Positions 7,967 to 17,928 are shown, numbered from the stretch's first letter. The stretch is 64,000 nucleotides of DNA from Rhizobium sp. BK251 (GCF_004345245.1 NZ_SLUQ01000009.1:124001-188000); one strand, 5' to 3'. Translations and numbers: made by a program. The notes: generated by a model not told the origin, from the sequence alone.

Positions 7967-9112
7967 TCAGATCTCCAGCGGCTTGACGTCCAGCCAGCGG
8001 CGTTCCGCCCAGCTCTGCAGGCCGAGCGTGGCGAGCTGCACGCCCTTGGCGCCTTCGTCCAGCGTGAAGCGCCAGGGCGCATCCTCCAGCACATGGCGCA
8101 GGAACATCTCCCACTGCACCTTGAAGCCGTTGTCGTAGACCTGGTTGTCCGGCACCTCGTCCCAGGTCTTGTAGAAGTCGATCGTCTGCGGCTGGTCAGG
8201 GTTCCACACCGGCTTCGGCGTGTTGACGCGGTGCTGCGTCCAGCATTTCGTCAGGCCGGCCACGGCCGAGCCATGCGTGCCGTCCACCTGGAAGGTGACG
8301 AGGTCGTCGCGACGAACCCGCACCGTCCAGGAGGAATTGATATGCGCGATGACGCCACCATCCAGCTCGAAGGTGGCATAGGCCGCATCGTCCGCGTCGG
8401 CCGCGTAGCGCCTGCCCTTCTCGTCGACGCGCTCGGGAATATGAGTGGCGCCGAGGCAGCTGACGGACTTTACCTCGCCGAAAAGATTGTCGAGCACGTA
8501 GCGCCAGTGGCACAGCATGTCGAGGATGATGCCGCCGCCGTCGGCCTTGCGGTAGTTCCACGAGGGGCGCTGTGCTGCCTGCCAATCGCCCTCGAAAACC
8601 CAGTAGCCGAACTCGCCGCGCACCGAGAGGATTTTCCCGAAGAAGCCGGAATCCCGGAGCATGGCGAGCTTGCGCAGGCCCGGCAGGAACAGCTTGTCCT
8701 GCACGACACCGTTCTTGAGGCCGGAAGCCTTGGCCTTGCGGGCAAGCGCCACGGCCGCATCGAGATCGTCGGAGATCGGCTTCTCGCAATAGACATGCTT
8801 GCCGGCATCGAGCGCCCGCGACAGAAGCGTCGTGCGCATCTGAGTGGTCGCCGCGTCGAAGAAGATCTTGTCTTCCGGATTTGCGAGGGCCTCGTCGAGA
8901 TCCGTGGTCCAGCGTTCCAGACCATAGGTCTTGGCGAGCTCCTCGAGCCTGCCGCCGTTGCGGCCGACGAGGATCGGATCCGGCATGACCCGATCCCCGT
9001 TCGACAGCAGCACTCCTCCCTCGGAGCGGATTGCGACGATGGAGCGGATGAGATGTTGGTTGAGCCCCATCCGGCCCGTTATGCCATGCATGATAATTCC
9101 AAGGCGTTTCAT
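7967..9112 (-). CDS. Gfo/Idh/MocA family oxidoreductase, first gene of the catabolic operon
   Basis: A 381-aa oxidoreductase starting MKRLGIIMHGITGRMG, a Rossmann nucleotide-binding segment, with the EKP motif in VYCEKPISDD and a substrate-domain His in DMLCHWRYV. The start at 9112 is chosen for its strong ribosome binding site (GGGAGGA) and because the Rossmann fold begins here; an in-frame ATG 13 codons upstream lacks both. It leads the operon, behind a promoter-like TTGACA and an operator described separately. Likely role: NAD(P)-linked oxidation of a sugar or sugar acid taken up by ABC system A (inference from shared regulation). Confidence 0.9.
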   Translation of the reverse strand: MKRLGIIMHGITGRMGLNQHLIRSIVAIRSEGGVLLSNGDRVMPDPILVGRNGGRLEELAKTYGLERWTTDLDEALANPEDKIFFDAATTQMRTTLLSRALDAGKHVYCEKPISDDLDAAVALARKAKASGLKNGVVQDKLFLPGLRKLAMLRDSGFFGKILSVRGEFGYWVFEGDWQAAQRPSWNYRKADGGGIILDMLCHWRYVLDNLFGEVKSVSCLGATHIPERVDEKGRRYAADADDAAYATFELDGGVIAHINSSWTVRVRRDDLVTFQVDGTHGSAVAGLTKCWTQHRVNTPKPVWNPDQPQTIDFYKTWDEVPDNQVYDNGFKVQWEMFLRHVLEDAPWRFTLDEGAKGVQLATLGLQSWAERRWLDVKPLEI

Positions 9113-9185
9113 GAGCGTCCTCCCAAATTTCACCGGATCCGCCCACCACACCTAGGGAAAACAGGGGCTTAGCCAGTCGCTCGAT

Positions 9186-9201
9186 GTAACTATCTGGTTA
9201 C
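9186..9201 (-). promoter_or_regulatory. Putative TetR-family operator 1 and adjacent promoter of the catabolic operon
   Basis: GTAAC-N6-GTTAC is a perfect inverted repeat with 5-base arms. Read on the - strand with flank it is CTTGTAACCAGATAGTTAC. A TTGACA -35-like box lies 24 bases upstream on that strand (9226-9231), so the site sits at or just downstream of the -10 position, where a repressor would block the five-gene operon. A near-identical copy lies on the other side of the tetR gene (10078-10093). Confidence 0.7.
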
Positions 9202-9258
9202 AAGATCGCGCAGGAAAATCCGTTTTGTCAATCGTCTTTCGAAAATTTCTCGTGGAAG

Positions 9259-9966
9259 TCAGGCCTTGATGGATGCGAGCGTGACCGAAACAATGTGCTC
9301 GCCCCAGGCCTTGACGGCTGCTGACGCGGTCAAGTCGCGACCGAAAATGGTCGAAAGCGTGTGGCGGTTCGAGAGGTAGAAAAACCCGAGCGCCGCGATG
9401 GTCAGGTAGACCGACACGGGGTCGATCGCCGGCCGGAAAATGCCGGTGGCCTCGCCTCGTTTCAAGACATCGGAGAGCTCGCCGATGAAATGCGAGTGCA
9501 TTGCGGCGATCTTGTCCGAGCGCTTGAGGTAGCGCGCCTGATGCATGTTTTCGGTAGCGAGAAGACTCAGGAATTCCGGATGCTTGAGGAAGTAGTTCCA
9601 GGTGAAGAGCGCGAGCTCCCGCATCCCCTCTTCCGGGTCGCGATGGGTCAGGTCGAGGCTTTTTTCCGCGGTTCGGATGGAGGCATAGGTCGCTTCGAGT
9701 ACCGCGAGATAGAGCGCTTCCTTGTCGCCGAAGTAGTGGTAGAGCATCCGCTTGTTGGTCTTGGCGCGCGCCGCGATGGCATCGACCCGCGCTCCTCCGA
9801 AGCCGTGCGCGGCAAATTCGTCCGTCGCCGCCTCGAGAATGGCCGCATGCGTTCGCTTGGGATTGCGGGATGCACCCTTCACAAGCTGTTTTTCCATCGT
9901 TCCTTCGTCGCCTGAGGCCTCGACCGGCTGCTTGCCGTCGCCGTTCCCGTTCTTCCTCATTTCCAT
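9259..9966 (-). CDS. TetR family transcriptional regulator
   Basis: A 235-aa repressor-type protein. The N-terminal helix-turn-helix is the classic TetR pattern: ILEAATDEFAAHGFGGARVD, then AIAARAKTNKRMLYHYFGDKEALY. The rest is a helical ligand-binding and dimerisation domain. It has an extended basic N-terminal tail before the HTH. The ATG at 9966 follows AGGAGG at 5-base spacing; a longer reading starts further upstream without such a site. It lies between two transcription units that both carry the same palindrome, so it probably represses both the enzymes to its left and the transporter to its right, with a sugar-derived ligand as inducer (inference). Confidence 0.9.
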   Translation of the reverse strand: MEMRKNGNGDGKQPVEASGDEGTMEKQLVKGASRNPKRTHAAILEAATDEFAAHGFGGARVDAIAARAKTNKRMLYHYFGDKEALYLAVLEATYASIRTAEKSLDLTHRDPEEGMRELALFTWNYFLKHPEFLSLLATENMHQARYLKRSDKIAAMHSHFIGELSDVLKRGEATGIFRPAIDPVSVYLTIAALGFFYLSNRHTLSTIFGRDLTASAAVKAWGEHIVSVTLASIKA

Positions 9967-10077
9967 TATCGCCTCCTGTATTTCAGGTCTATGCCTTTGA
10001 AAATCCTGGACGAATAAAAATCTTCCCGGGATCCGCGCCAAATGACGCTTGACAGGCGTCCGCTTTCTCTCCAACTT

Positions 10078-10093
10078 GTAACCAAATAGTTAT
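10078..10093 (+). promoter_or_regulatory. Putative TetR-family operator 2 and adjacent promoter of ABC system A
   Basis: GTAAC-N6-GTTAT, preceded by CTT, matches 17 of 19 bases of operator 1 in the CTTGTAACCARATAGTTAY form. A TTGACA box (10049-10054) lies 23 bases upstream, against 24 at the other copy, so the -10 region and operator are arranged the same way at both promoters. The site is about 50 bases before the start codon of the binding-protein gene and 110 bases before tetR on the opposite strand. Confidence 0.7.
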
Positions 10094-10145
10094 TTGCTGC
10101 AAAGACGTTTCGTAAAAGTTCATCGGTGCTACTGGGAGGAGAACC

Positions 10146-11429
10146 ATGACATTCACGATCGACCGCCGCCGTTTGCTTATAGGCACGGCAACAACCATCG
10201 GATTGAGCACAATCGGTTTGGGGCGTGCAAGCGCCGCCACATCGATGCGCTTCCTCTGGTGGGGGTCCAAGGACCGGACCGACCGAACCCTCAACGCCAT
10301 CAAGCTCTATAGCGAGAAGAACACGGATGTTGCCATAGCCGGGGAGTCCTTCGGCTGGGACAACTACTGGACGCGTCTGGCGACGCAGACGGCCGGCGGC
10401 AATGCCCCCGACCTGATCCAGATGGATTATCGCTACATCTTCGAATATGCGCGCCGCGGCACGCTGCTCGACTTCACGCCCTATATGGGCAAGTCGCTGA
10501 CGATCGAGGATTTCGGCGCCGCCAACATCGATTCCGGCAAGGTCGACGGCAAGCTCTACGGCGTCAATCTCGGCGTCAATTCGAGCATGGTCGTCATCAA
10601 CAAGGATGCCTGGGCCGAGGCCGGCGTCGAGCCGCTGACTGAAGGCATGACATGGGAGCAGTTCGGCGAAGCCTGCGCCAAGGTGACGGCTGCCGGAAAG
10701 CGGCGCGCCTTCTACGGCACGACCGATGCAAGCGGCCTCGAGCCTGCGCTGGAATGCTGGCTGCGCCAGCACGGCAAGGCGCTCTATGGCAACGACGGCA
10801 ACATCGCCTTCGACGCCAAGGATATCGTCGACTGGTTCACCTTCTGGGCGTCGCTGCGCGAATCCAAGGCCTGCGTGCCGGCGGACGTCCAGGCGCTCGA
10901 CCAGCTTAACATCGAAACAAGCACGATTTCGCTCGGCAAATCCGCGGTCGGCTTTGCCCATTCGAACCAGTTCATCGGCTATCAGAAGATCAACAAGGAC
11001 AAGCTGACGCTCATCAGCTATCCGGTGACCAAGGACGGCAAGCCCGGCCAGTATCTGAAACCGTCGATGCTGATGTCGGTTTCGGCCGCATCGCAGAACA
11101 AGGATGCGGCAGTCGCCTTCGTCAACTACCTTGTCGAAGACCCGACGGGGGCCAAGGCGCTCGGCGTGGAACGCGGCGTTCCGGCATCTGAAAAGATCCG
11201 CAATGCGCTCACGCCGGATCTCGACGCCCAGAGCCAGGAAGTCGTCGAATATATCGCAAGGCTGACGCCGAAGGTCGGCGCGCTGCCACCACCACCGCCG
11301 AACGGCGCGGGCGAAAACGCCTTCCTTCTGAAGAAGGTCGCAGAAGAAGTGGCCTTCGGCCGGTCCACGCCGACAGAAGGCGCTGCGAAATTCGTCGAAC
11401 AGGCAGCGGCCAACCTGAAACGAGGCTAA
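10146..11429 (+). CDS. Extracellular solute-binding protein, ABC system A (Tat-exported)
   Basis: A 427-aa periplasmic binding protein of the sugar type (SBP_bac_1 family). The N-terminus DRRRLLIGTATTIGLSTIG followed by GRASA has the twin arginines, hydrophobic stretch and Ala-x-Ala cleavage site of a Tat signal peptide. The mature part has the features of carbohydrate binding proteins: WWGSKDRT near the start, a central ANIDSGKVDGKLYGVNLGVN segment, and a Trp-rich lobe. Ribosome binding site GGGAGGAG lies just upstream. It is the first gene of a seven-gene operon (two permeases, two Gfo/Idh enzymes and an ATPase follow), downstream of operator 2. The ligand is unknown. Confidence 0.92.
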   Translation: MTFTIDRRRLLIGTATTIGLSTIGLGRASAATSMRFLWWGSKDRTDRTLNAIKLYSEKNTDVAIAGESFGWDNYWTRLATQTAGGNAPDLIQMDYRYIFEYARRGTLLDFTPYMGKSLTIEDFGAANIDSGKVDGKLYGVNLGVNSSMVVINKDAWAEAGVEPLTEGMTWEQFGEACAKVTAAGKRRAFYGTTDASGLEPALECWLRQHGKALYGNDGNIAFDAKDIVDWFTFWASLRESKACVPADVQALDQLNIETSTISLGKSAVGFAHSNQFIGYQKINKDKLTLISYPVTKDGKPGQYLKPSMLMSVSAASQNKDAAVAFVNYLVEDPTGAKALGVERGVPASEKIRNALTPDLDAQSQEVVEYIARLTPKVGALPPPPPNGAGENAFLLKKVAEEVAFGRSTPTEGAAKFVEQAAANLKRG

Positions 11430-11433
11430 GACA

Positions 11434-12402
11434 TTGGGAACGCAGAGCACCAGCGTAGCCGGCGGCAGAACCGCCGGCCTGCGGACAATCTCGCGCGTCG
11501 AGACGTCACGCAGGGTTCCGGGGATACTGTCGCGCAATGCGGCGGGCTTTCTCTTCCTGCTGCCGTGGTTCATCGGCTTCTTCGGACTGACGCTGGGGCC
11601 GGCTGTGGCGTCCCTCTATCTCTCTTTCACCGACTATAATCTGCTGCAGGCGCCCAACCTCGTCGGCATCGAAAACTATATGCGCATAGCGACGGCGGAC
11701 GAGAAGTTCATCTCTTCCATGAGGGTGACGCTCTTCTACGTCATCTGTTCGGTGCCGCTGAAGCTGACTTTCGCGCTGCTGGTCGCGCTGCTACTCAATC
11801 GTGGCATACGTGGCCTGCCTGTATACCGCGCGATCTTCTACCTGCCGTCGCTGCTCGGCGCGAGCGTCGCCATCGCCGTCCTCTGGAGGCAGCTCTTCGA
11901 TGGCGACGGCGTCGTCAACGTCCTGCTCTGGAATCTGTTCGGCATCGAGGGTCCGAGCTGGATCTCGAACCCCGACTATTCGCTTTATACGCTGATCGTG
12001 CTCGCGATCTGGCAGTTCGGTTCGCCGATGATCATCTTCCTTGCGGGCCTGCGGCAGATACCGGTGGACATGTACGAGGCCGCCAGCCTCGACGGCGCCT
12101 CGAAGACCCGCATGTTCTTCAAGATCACCCTGCCGCTCCTGACGCCTGTCATTTTCTTTAACGGGGTTGTGCAGACGATCGACGCTTTCAAGGCGTTTAC
12201 CCCGGCCTATGTCATCTCGTCGGGGACCGGCGGGCCGATCGACTCGACGCTGTTCTATACGCTTTATCTCTACCAGGAGGCTTTCGGCTTCTTCCGCATG
12301 GGCTATGCCGCGGCGCTCGCCTGGATCCTGGTGATTATCATCGCGCTCTTCACCGCGTTCTCCTTCCTGTCAGCACGTTATTGGGTCCACTACGATGACT
12401 GA
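11434..12402 (+). CDS. Sugar ABC transporter permease, system A (MalF-type)
   Basis: A 322-aa inner-membrane protein with six predicted transmembrane helices and the binding-protein-dependent permease loop (EAASLDGASKTRMFFKITLPLL), the EAA motif that contacts the ATPase. The frame opens with a TTG four bases after the binding-protein stop; no strong ribosome binding site is seen, so translational coupling is likely and the exact start is uncertain by up to about 25 codons. The hydrophobic core begins near residue 37 (NAAGFLFLLPWFIGF). Pairs with the next permease. Confidence 0.9.
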   Translation: MGTQSTSVAGGRTAGLRTISRVETSRRVPGILSRNAAGFLFLLPWFIGFFGLTLGPAVASLYLSFTDYNLLQAPNLVGIENYMRIATADEKFISSMRVTLFYVICSVPLKLTFALLVALLLNRGIRGLPVYRAIFYLPSLLGASVAIAVLWRQLFDGDGVVNVLLWNLFGIEGPSWISNPDYSLYTLIVLAIWQFGSPMIIFLAGLRQIPVDMYEAASLDGASKTRMFFKITLPLLTPVIFFNGVVQTIDAFKAFTPAYVISSGTGGPIDSTLFYTLYLYQEAFGFFRMGYAAALAWILVIIIALFTAFSFLSARYWVHYDD

Positions 12403-13282
12403 TGCGACGACCACACTCTCCGCCGCCGATGCGCCCAACCCGCCGCGCGAGCGCCCGTTCTGGCAGTCGATCCTGATCCACGCCGCGCTGGTGGCTGCCT
12501 CGGTCGTGATGCTCTATCCGCTCTTCTGGATGCTGTCGGGCTCCATCAAGGACCAGAACGAGATCTTCGGCCAGGCGTCGCTGATCCCGAGCCAGTTCGA
12601 TTTCAGCTCCTATTATCGCGGCTGGTTCGGCGGACAGGTGACCTTCGGCACCTTCTTCTGGAACTCGACCGTCATCGCCGTGCTTTCGGTGATCGGCAAC
12701 GTGATGTCGTGCTCGCTCGCTGCCTATGCCTTTGCGCGGCTGCGCTTCGCGGGCCGCGATCTCTGGTTCGCGTTGATGCTCGGCACGCTGATGCTGCCCT
12801 ACCACGTCACGCTGATCCCGCAATATATCCTCTTCCTCAAGCTCGGCTGGGTGAAGACGATGCTGCCGCTCGTCGTGCCGAAGTTCCTCGCCGTCGACGC
12901 CTTCTTCATCTTCCTGATGGTGCAGTTCTTCCGCGGCATCCCGCGCGAACTCGACGAAGCGGCGATGATGGATGGTTGCAGCCCCTGGCGCATCTATTGG
13001 AAGATCATGCTGCCGCTGTCGCTGCCGGTGCTTGCGACTGCCGCGATCTTCTCGTTCATCTGGACCTGGGACGATTTCTTCGGGCCGCTGATCTATCTGA
13101 GCGACATCAACACCTACACGGTCCAGCTCGGCCTGCGCTCCTTCGTGGACTCCACCGGAAGCTCGGATTGGAGCAGCCTGTTTGCCATGTCCAGCCTCTC
13201 GCTGGTGCCGGTCTTCCTCATCTTCCTGTTCTTCCAGCGGCTGCTGATCGAAGGCATTGCCACGGCCGGCCTGAAGAGATGA
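12395..13282 (+). CDS. Carbohydrate ABC transporter permease, system A (MalG-type)
   Basis: A 295-aa inner-membrane permease with six predicted transmembrane helices and the EAA-loop motif DEAAMMDGCSPWRIYWKIMLPL. It forms the channel as heterodimer with the 11434-12402 protein. Its ATG overlaps the end of that gene by eight bases, indicating translational coupling. The cytoplasmic N-terminus is Pro/Ala rich. The closest functional class is the sugar group (MalG/UgpE-like); the substrate cannot be assigned. Confidence 0.92.
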   Translation: MTDATTTLSAADAPNPPRERPFWQSILIHAALVAASVVMLYPLFWMLSGSIKDQNEIFGQASLIPSQFDFSSYYRGWFGGQVTFGTFFWNSTVIAVLSVIGNVMSCSLAAYAFARLRFAGRDLWFALMLGTLMLPYHVTLIPQYILFLKLGWVKTMLPLVVPKFLAVDAFFIFLMVQFFRGIPRELDEAAMMDGCSPWRIYWKIMLPLSLPVLATAAIFSFIWTWDDFFGPLIYLSDINTYTVQLGLRSFVDSTGSSDWSSLFAMSSLSLVPVFLIFLFFQRLLIEGIATAGLKR

Positions 13283-13307
13283 TGACACAGCAGAAAGGAA
13301 TTATCGC

Positions 13308-14333
13308 ATGACCGCCCTGCGCTTCGCCGCCATCGGCATCAACCACGACCATATCTACGGTCAGGTCAACGTCATGCTCCGGGCCGGCGCCGAACTGGTC
13401 GCGTTCTACGCCGCCGAGGACGATCTCGCGGCCACCTTCAGCCAGCGTTTCCCGCAGGCGGAGCGGGTCGGCGATCGCCGCCGCATCCTGGAGGACCGCT
13501 CCATCGGTCTCGTCCTGAGCGCTGCAGTCTCATCAGAGCGCGCCGGCATCGCGATCGATGCGATGCATCACGGCAAGGACGTCATGCTCGACAAGCCCGG
13601 CATGACGACGCTGGATCAGCTTGCCGAGGTGCGCCGCGTGCAGGCCGAGACCGGCCGGATCGTCTCGATCCTCTATTCCGAGCATTTCGAGACGGCCTCG
13701 ACCGTGAAGGCCGGCGAACTGGTGCAGGCCGGGGCGATCGGCCAGGTCATCCACACGACCGGCCTTGGCCCTCACCGGCTGCGCAAGCCGACGCGGCCTG
13801 ACTGGTTCTTCGACCGTAAGCGCTACGGCGGCATCCTCGCCGACATCGCCTCCCATCAATGCGAGCAGTTCTTGTTCTTCACGGGCTCGCTCGAGGCCGA
13901 GGTGCTCTCCGCGACCGTTGCCAACCGTGCCAATCCCGAGACGCCGGGCCTGCAGGACTATGGCGACATACACCTGCGCACGCCGCAGGCGACCGGCTAC
14001 ATCCGCGTCGACTGGTTCACCCCGGACGGACTGCCGACATGGGGCGACGGGCGTCTGTTCATCGTCGGGACGGAAGGCACCATCGAGCTGCGCAAATATC
14101 TCGATGTCGCGGGACGACCCGGCGGCGACCATCTGTTCCTCGTCGATCGCAAGGGAACGCAGCATATCGATTGCAGCGGCGTGGAGCTCCCCTACGGGCG
14201 GCAGCTCGCCGCCGATATCCGCGACCGCACCGAGACTGCCATGAGCCAGGAGCACTGCTTCAAGGCCATGGAGCTGGCGTTGAAGGCACAACTGCAGGCC
14301 GAGGCGACCGCGCCCGGCAATGCGCAGAGGTAG
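13308..14333 (+). CDS. Gfo/Idh/MocA family oxidoreductase
   Basis: A 341-aa member of the NAD(P)-dependent sugar oxidoreductase family. The Rossmann start is AAIGINHDHIYGQ, which departs from the usual G-x-G-x-x-G, and the EKP motif is replaced by DKP (VMLDKPGMTT). The substrate-domain signature is in GGILADIASHQCEQ. These changes are seen in a sub-branch of the family and do not by themselves imply loss of function. The gene follows the permeases by 25 bases and shares the system A operon. Confidence 0.88.
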   Translation: MTALRFAAIGINHDHIYGQVNVMLRAGAELVAFYAAEDDLAATFSQRFPQAERVGDRRRILEDRSIGLVLSAAVSSERAGIAIDAMHHGKDVMLDKPGMTTLDQLAEVRRVQAETGRIVSILYSEHFETASTVKAGELVQAGAIGQVIHTTGLGPHRLRKPTRPDWFFDRKRYGGILADIASHQCEQFLFFTGSLEAEVLSATVANRANPETPGLQDYGDIHLRTPQATGYIRVDWFTPDGLPTWGDGRLFIVGTEGTIELRKYLDVAGRPGGDHLFLVDRKGTQHIDCSGVELPYGRQLAADIRDRTETAMSQEHCFKAMELALKAQLQAEATAPGNAQR

Positions 14334-14338
14334 GAAGC

Positions 14339-15409
14339 ATGTCGTATAGAAAGAAAGTCGCCGTCGTCGGTCTTGGCATCGGACGCTCGCATATTGTCGA
14401 AGGCTACGTGCCGAATGCCGAAGAGTTCGAAGTCGCGGTCCTCTGCGATCTTAATCTCGAGCGCCTCGCGACCGTTGGCGAGGAATTCGGCATTGCCCAC
14501 CGCACGACCGAGTTCCGGGAAGTGCTCAACATGCCCGAGATCGACATCATCGACATCTGCACGCCGCCCGGTTCGCATTTCGAGATGATCATGCGCGCGC
14601 TGGCCGCCGGCAAGGACGCCGTCTGCGAGAAGCCGCTCGTCGGTTCGCTTGCCGATATCGATGCCGTCATCGAGGCGGAGAAGTCGGCGCGGGGTCGTCT
14701 GATGCCGATATTCCAGTACCGCTATGGTGACGGCATCCAGAAGGCAAAGAGGATCATCGACGCCGGGATCGCCGGCAAGCCCTACGTCGCCACCTCCGAG
14801 ACCCATTGGATCAGGACGCCGGAATATTACGCCGTGCCGTGGCGCGGCAAGTGGGCGACCGAGCTCGGCGGCGTGCTGATGACCCATTCGATCCATCTTC
14901 ACGACATGCTGACCTATCTGATGGGGCCGATCGCCGGCCTCTTCGGACGCGTGGCAACTAGGGTCAACGACATCGAGGTGGAGGATTGCGCCAGCGCCAG
15001 TCTGCTCATGGCGAACGGCGCGCTTGCGACGATCAGCGCGACGCTCGGCTCCCCCGAGGAAATCAGCCGCCTGCGGCTCTGCTTCGAGAATGTGCTCTTC
15101 GAAAGCAACCACGAAGCCTATAGTCCCGGCCGCGACCCCTGGAAGATCATTCCGGCAACGCCCGAAATCGGCGAGAGGATTGATGAATTGCTGGTGGACT
15201 GGACGCCGATCCCGGTGCGCTTCCAGACGCAGATGAAGCTTTTTCATGAGGCACTTGTCTCGGGCGACCCGCTGCCTGTCACCACCACCGATGCGCGGCG
15301 CGCGCTGGAATTGGTGACGGCATTCTACCAGTCATCGGAAACGCGGACCGAAGTCCGCTTTCCGGTCGGACCGGAAAGCCCGAAATACAAGAGCTGGAGG
15401 CCCGCATGA
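14339..15409 (+). CDS. Gfo/Idh/MocA family oxidoreductase
   Basis: A 356-aa oxidoreductase with canonical VVGLGIGRSH near the N-terminus, EKP in AVCEKPLVGS, and a C-terminal substrate domain with GGVLMTHSIHLHDML carrying the conserved His pair. The ATG at 14339 is preceded by GGTAGGA and lies 5 bases after the upstream stop; the upstream extension of the frame is a shadow of the previous gene. It is the fourth Gfo/Idh enzyme within about 11 kb, so this locus probably performs several redox steps on related sugars. The stop overlaps an ATG of the next reading frame. Confidence 0.9.
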   Translation: MSYRKKVAVVGLGIGRSHIVEGYVPNAEEFEVAVLCDLNLERLATVGEEFGIAHRTTEFREVLNMPEIDIIDICTPPGSHFEMIMRALAAGKDAVCEKPLVGSLADIDAVIEAEKSARGRLMPIFQYRYGDGIQKAKRIIDAGIAGKPYVATSETHWIRTPEYYAVPWRGKWATELGGVLMTHSIHLHDMLTYLMGPIAGLFGRVATRVNDIEVEDCASASLLMANGALATISATLGSPEEISRLRLCFENVLFESNHEAYSPGRDPWKIIPATPEIGERIDELLVDWTPIPVRFQTQMKLFHEALVSGDPLPVTTTDARRALELVTAFYQSSETRTEVRFPVGPESPKYKSWRPA

Positions 15410-15447
15410 ATGTGCGGGTGGTGATGCCGGATTCGGAGGAAAAATCC

Positions 15448-16527
<1,080 letters not shown>

Positions 16528-16598
16528 AGGCCGCCGCGACGCCAGTCTGCCGCGGCCGTTGAAGTGAACTGGGTGGCATTTGCGAGTTTTCCGGAAGT

Positions 16599-16631
16599 GC
16601 CGGGCGCATATTGATCGAGATAGCGCCCGGC
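16599..16631. terminator. Hairpin between convergent operons
   Basis: GCCGGGCGC (16599-16607) and GCGCCCGGC (16623-16631) form a perfect 9-bp stem with a 15-base loop in the 111-base gap between the convergent ATPase and HlyD genes. No clear U-tract follows on either strand, so it may act as a bidirectional terminator or only as an mRNA 3' end stabiliser. Confidence 0.5.
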
Positions 16632-16638
16632 GCGCCGT

Positions 16639-17928
16639 TTACTCCTCCCTGAATGCACGCATCATCTGGTCGGTGAACGGTTTCGTCAGGTAGGAAAGGG
16701 CGCTGCGTTCGTCCGTCTGGACATAGACCTCGACGGGCATTCCCGGCATGAGGTCGCGCTCACCGAGCATTTCGACGTCGTCGAGCGACAGCGTTGCGAG
16801 GTAGAACGGCTGGCCCGTGTTGCGATCGGTCGAAGTGGCCGCAGCGACGACTTCGACCGTGCCGTGTACTTCCGGCGTCGTGCGCTGGTTGAAGGCCGTG
16901 AAGCGCATGCGAGCCGGCTGGCCGGGCGCGATCCGATCGATATCAACAGGTGCGACGCGGATTTCGACGTTCATCTCCTCACTCTGGGGAGCGATCGACA
17001 TGACCGTCGCGCCTGCGCCGATGATGCCGCCGATGGTGTGAATCTGAAGATCATAGACGAGCCCGTCTGCCGGCGCCCTCACCTCCATGCGCGAAAGGCG
17101 GTCGCTGGCGGCGATCTCGCGCTCGCGCAGTTCGGCGACCTTCGATTCTATGCCGACGATCTCGCTCTGGGCTTCCTTTCGTATGTTCTGGTCGATCGAC
17201 AAAAGCTTCATCTGCGTTTCGCTGATCTGGCTTTCTGCTTCGGCGATGCGCGCGGCAAGCTCTCCCCGCGTGCCGTCGATGCGCGCCATCTGGCGCAGCA
17301 TGTCGCGCTGCTGGGAAACCGGAACCAGGCCGTTCTTCAGCAGGCGCTCCATCTTGGCGACTTCCTGCGCCACGATCGACCGCTCCTGGTCATTGGATTC
17401 CCCTTGCGCCCGGAAGCCGCGCACCTGCTCTTTCAGCTGCCGAACCTGCAGGCGCAACTGCTCGCGCTGGTTCGAGAGCATACGCTGGTTTTCCTCGAAG
17501 AGTTTCGTTTCGCTGGCGACAAGCGCCGCAGGCACGCCGCGACCGGAAAAGTCCAGGGTCTCCGCGCCATCGCGCTCGGCTTCCAGGCGCGTGCCCATCG
17601 CGATCAGCTGCTGCAGCTGGGTGCGTACGATGGCGAGTTCCACCCGGGTCTGCGTCTCGTCGAGCCTCAGCAGCACATCGCCCTTGCGCACGGCGTCACC
17701 GTTCTGCACCAGGATTTCCGAGACGATGCCGCCGTCGCGATGCTGGATCATCTTCAGCTGCTGCGAAACGATGACCTGACCCGGGGCGACGATCGCACCG
17801 GAGAGCTTCGCCTGCGCCGCCCATCCTCCGATGCCGAAGACGAGCACGCCCGCGAGCGCCGCCGAAAGACAGATCCGCGCGGATATGCCGAACTGCTCGC
17901 CTTTTTTGCTGTCCTTGTTCTTCTCCAT
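16639..17928 (-). CDS. HlyD family type I secretion periplasmic adaptor
   Basis: A 429-aa membrane fusion protein linking the inner-membrane exporter to an outer-membrane TolC channel. One transmembrane helix (ICLSAALAGVLVFGIGG) follows a short cytoplasmic tail. Then comes a lipoyl-like half motif (GIVSEILVQNGDAVRKGDVL), a long alpha-helical hairpin (roughly 95-285) rich in Glu, Arg and Gln, the second half motif (VRAPADGLVYDL), and a beta-barrel C-terminus ending LTKPFTDQMMRAFREE. The ATG at 17928 follows GGGAGAG; a longer reading has no such site. Last gene of the RTX operon. No TolC gene is seen nearby. Confidence 0.93.
   Translation of the reverse strand: MEKNKDSKKGEQFGISARICLSAALAGVLVFGIGGWAAQAKLSGAIVAPGQVIVSQQLKMIQHRDGGIVSEILVQNGDAVRKGDVLLRLDETQTRVELAIVRTQLQQLIAMGTRLEAERDGAETLDFSGRGVPAALVASETKLFEENQRMLSNQREQLRLQVRQLKEQVRGFRAQGESNDQERSIVAQEVAKMERLLKNGLVPVSQQRDMLRQMARIDGTRGELAARIAEAESQISETQMKLLSIDQNIRKEAQSEIVGIESKVAELREREIAASDRLSRMEVRAPADGLVYDLQIHTIGGIIGAGATVMSIAPQSEEMNVEIRVAPVDIDRIAPGQPARMRFTAFNQRTTPEVHGTVEVVAAATSTDRNTGQPFYLATLSLDDVEMLGERDLMPGMPVEVYVQTDERSALSYLTKPFTDQMMRAFREE

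Noticed and set aside
6792-9172. Long + strand open frames (6792-8138 and 7616-9172)
   Set aside because: Both are antisense to the DUF993 and Gfo/Idh genes that have clear motifs and ribosome binding sites.
9966-11573. 535-codon - strand open frame across the system A binding-protein gene
   Set aside because: Antisense to a binding protein with a clear Tat signal and correct ribosome binding site.
12350-13288. 312-codon - strand open frame rich in Glu, Arg and His
   Set aside because: Antisense of a membrane permease gene; the charged composition is the usual mirror of hydrophobic codons.
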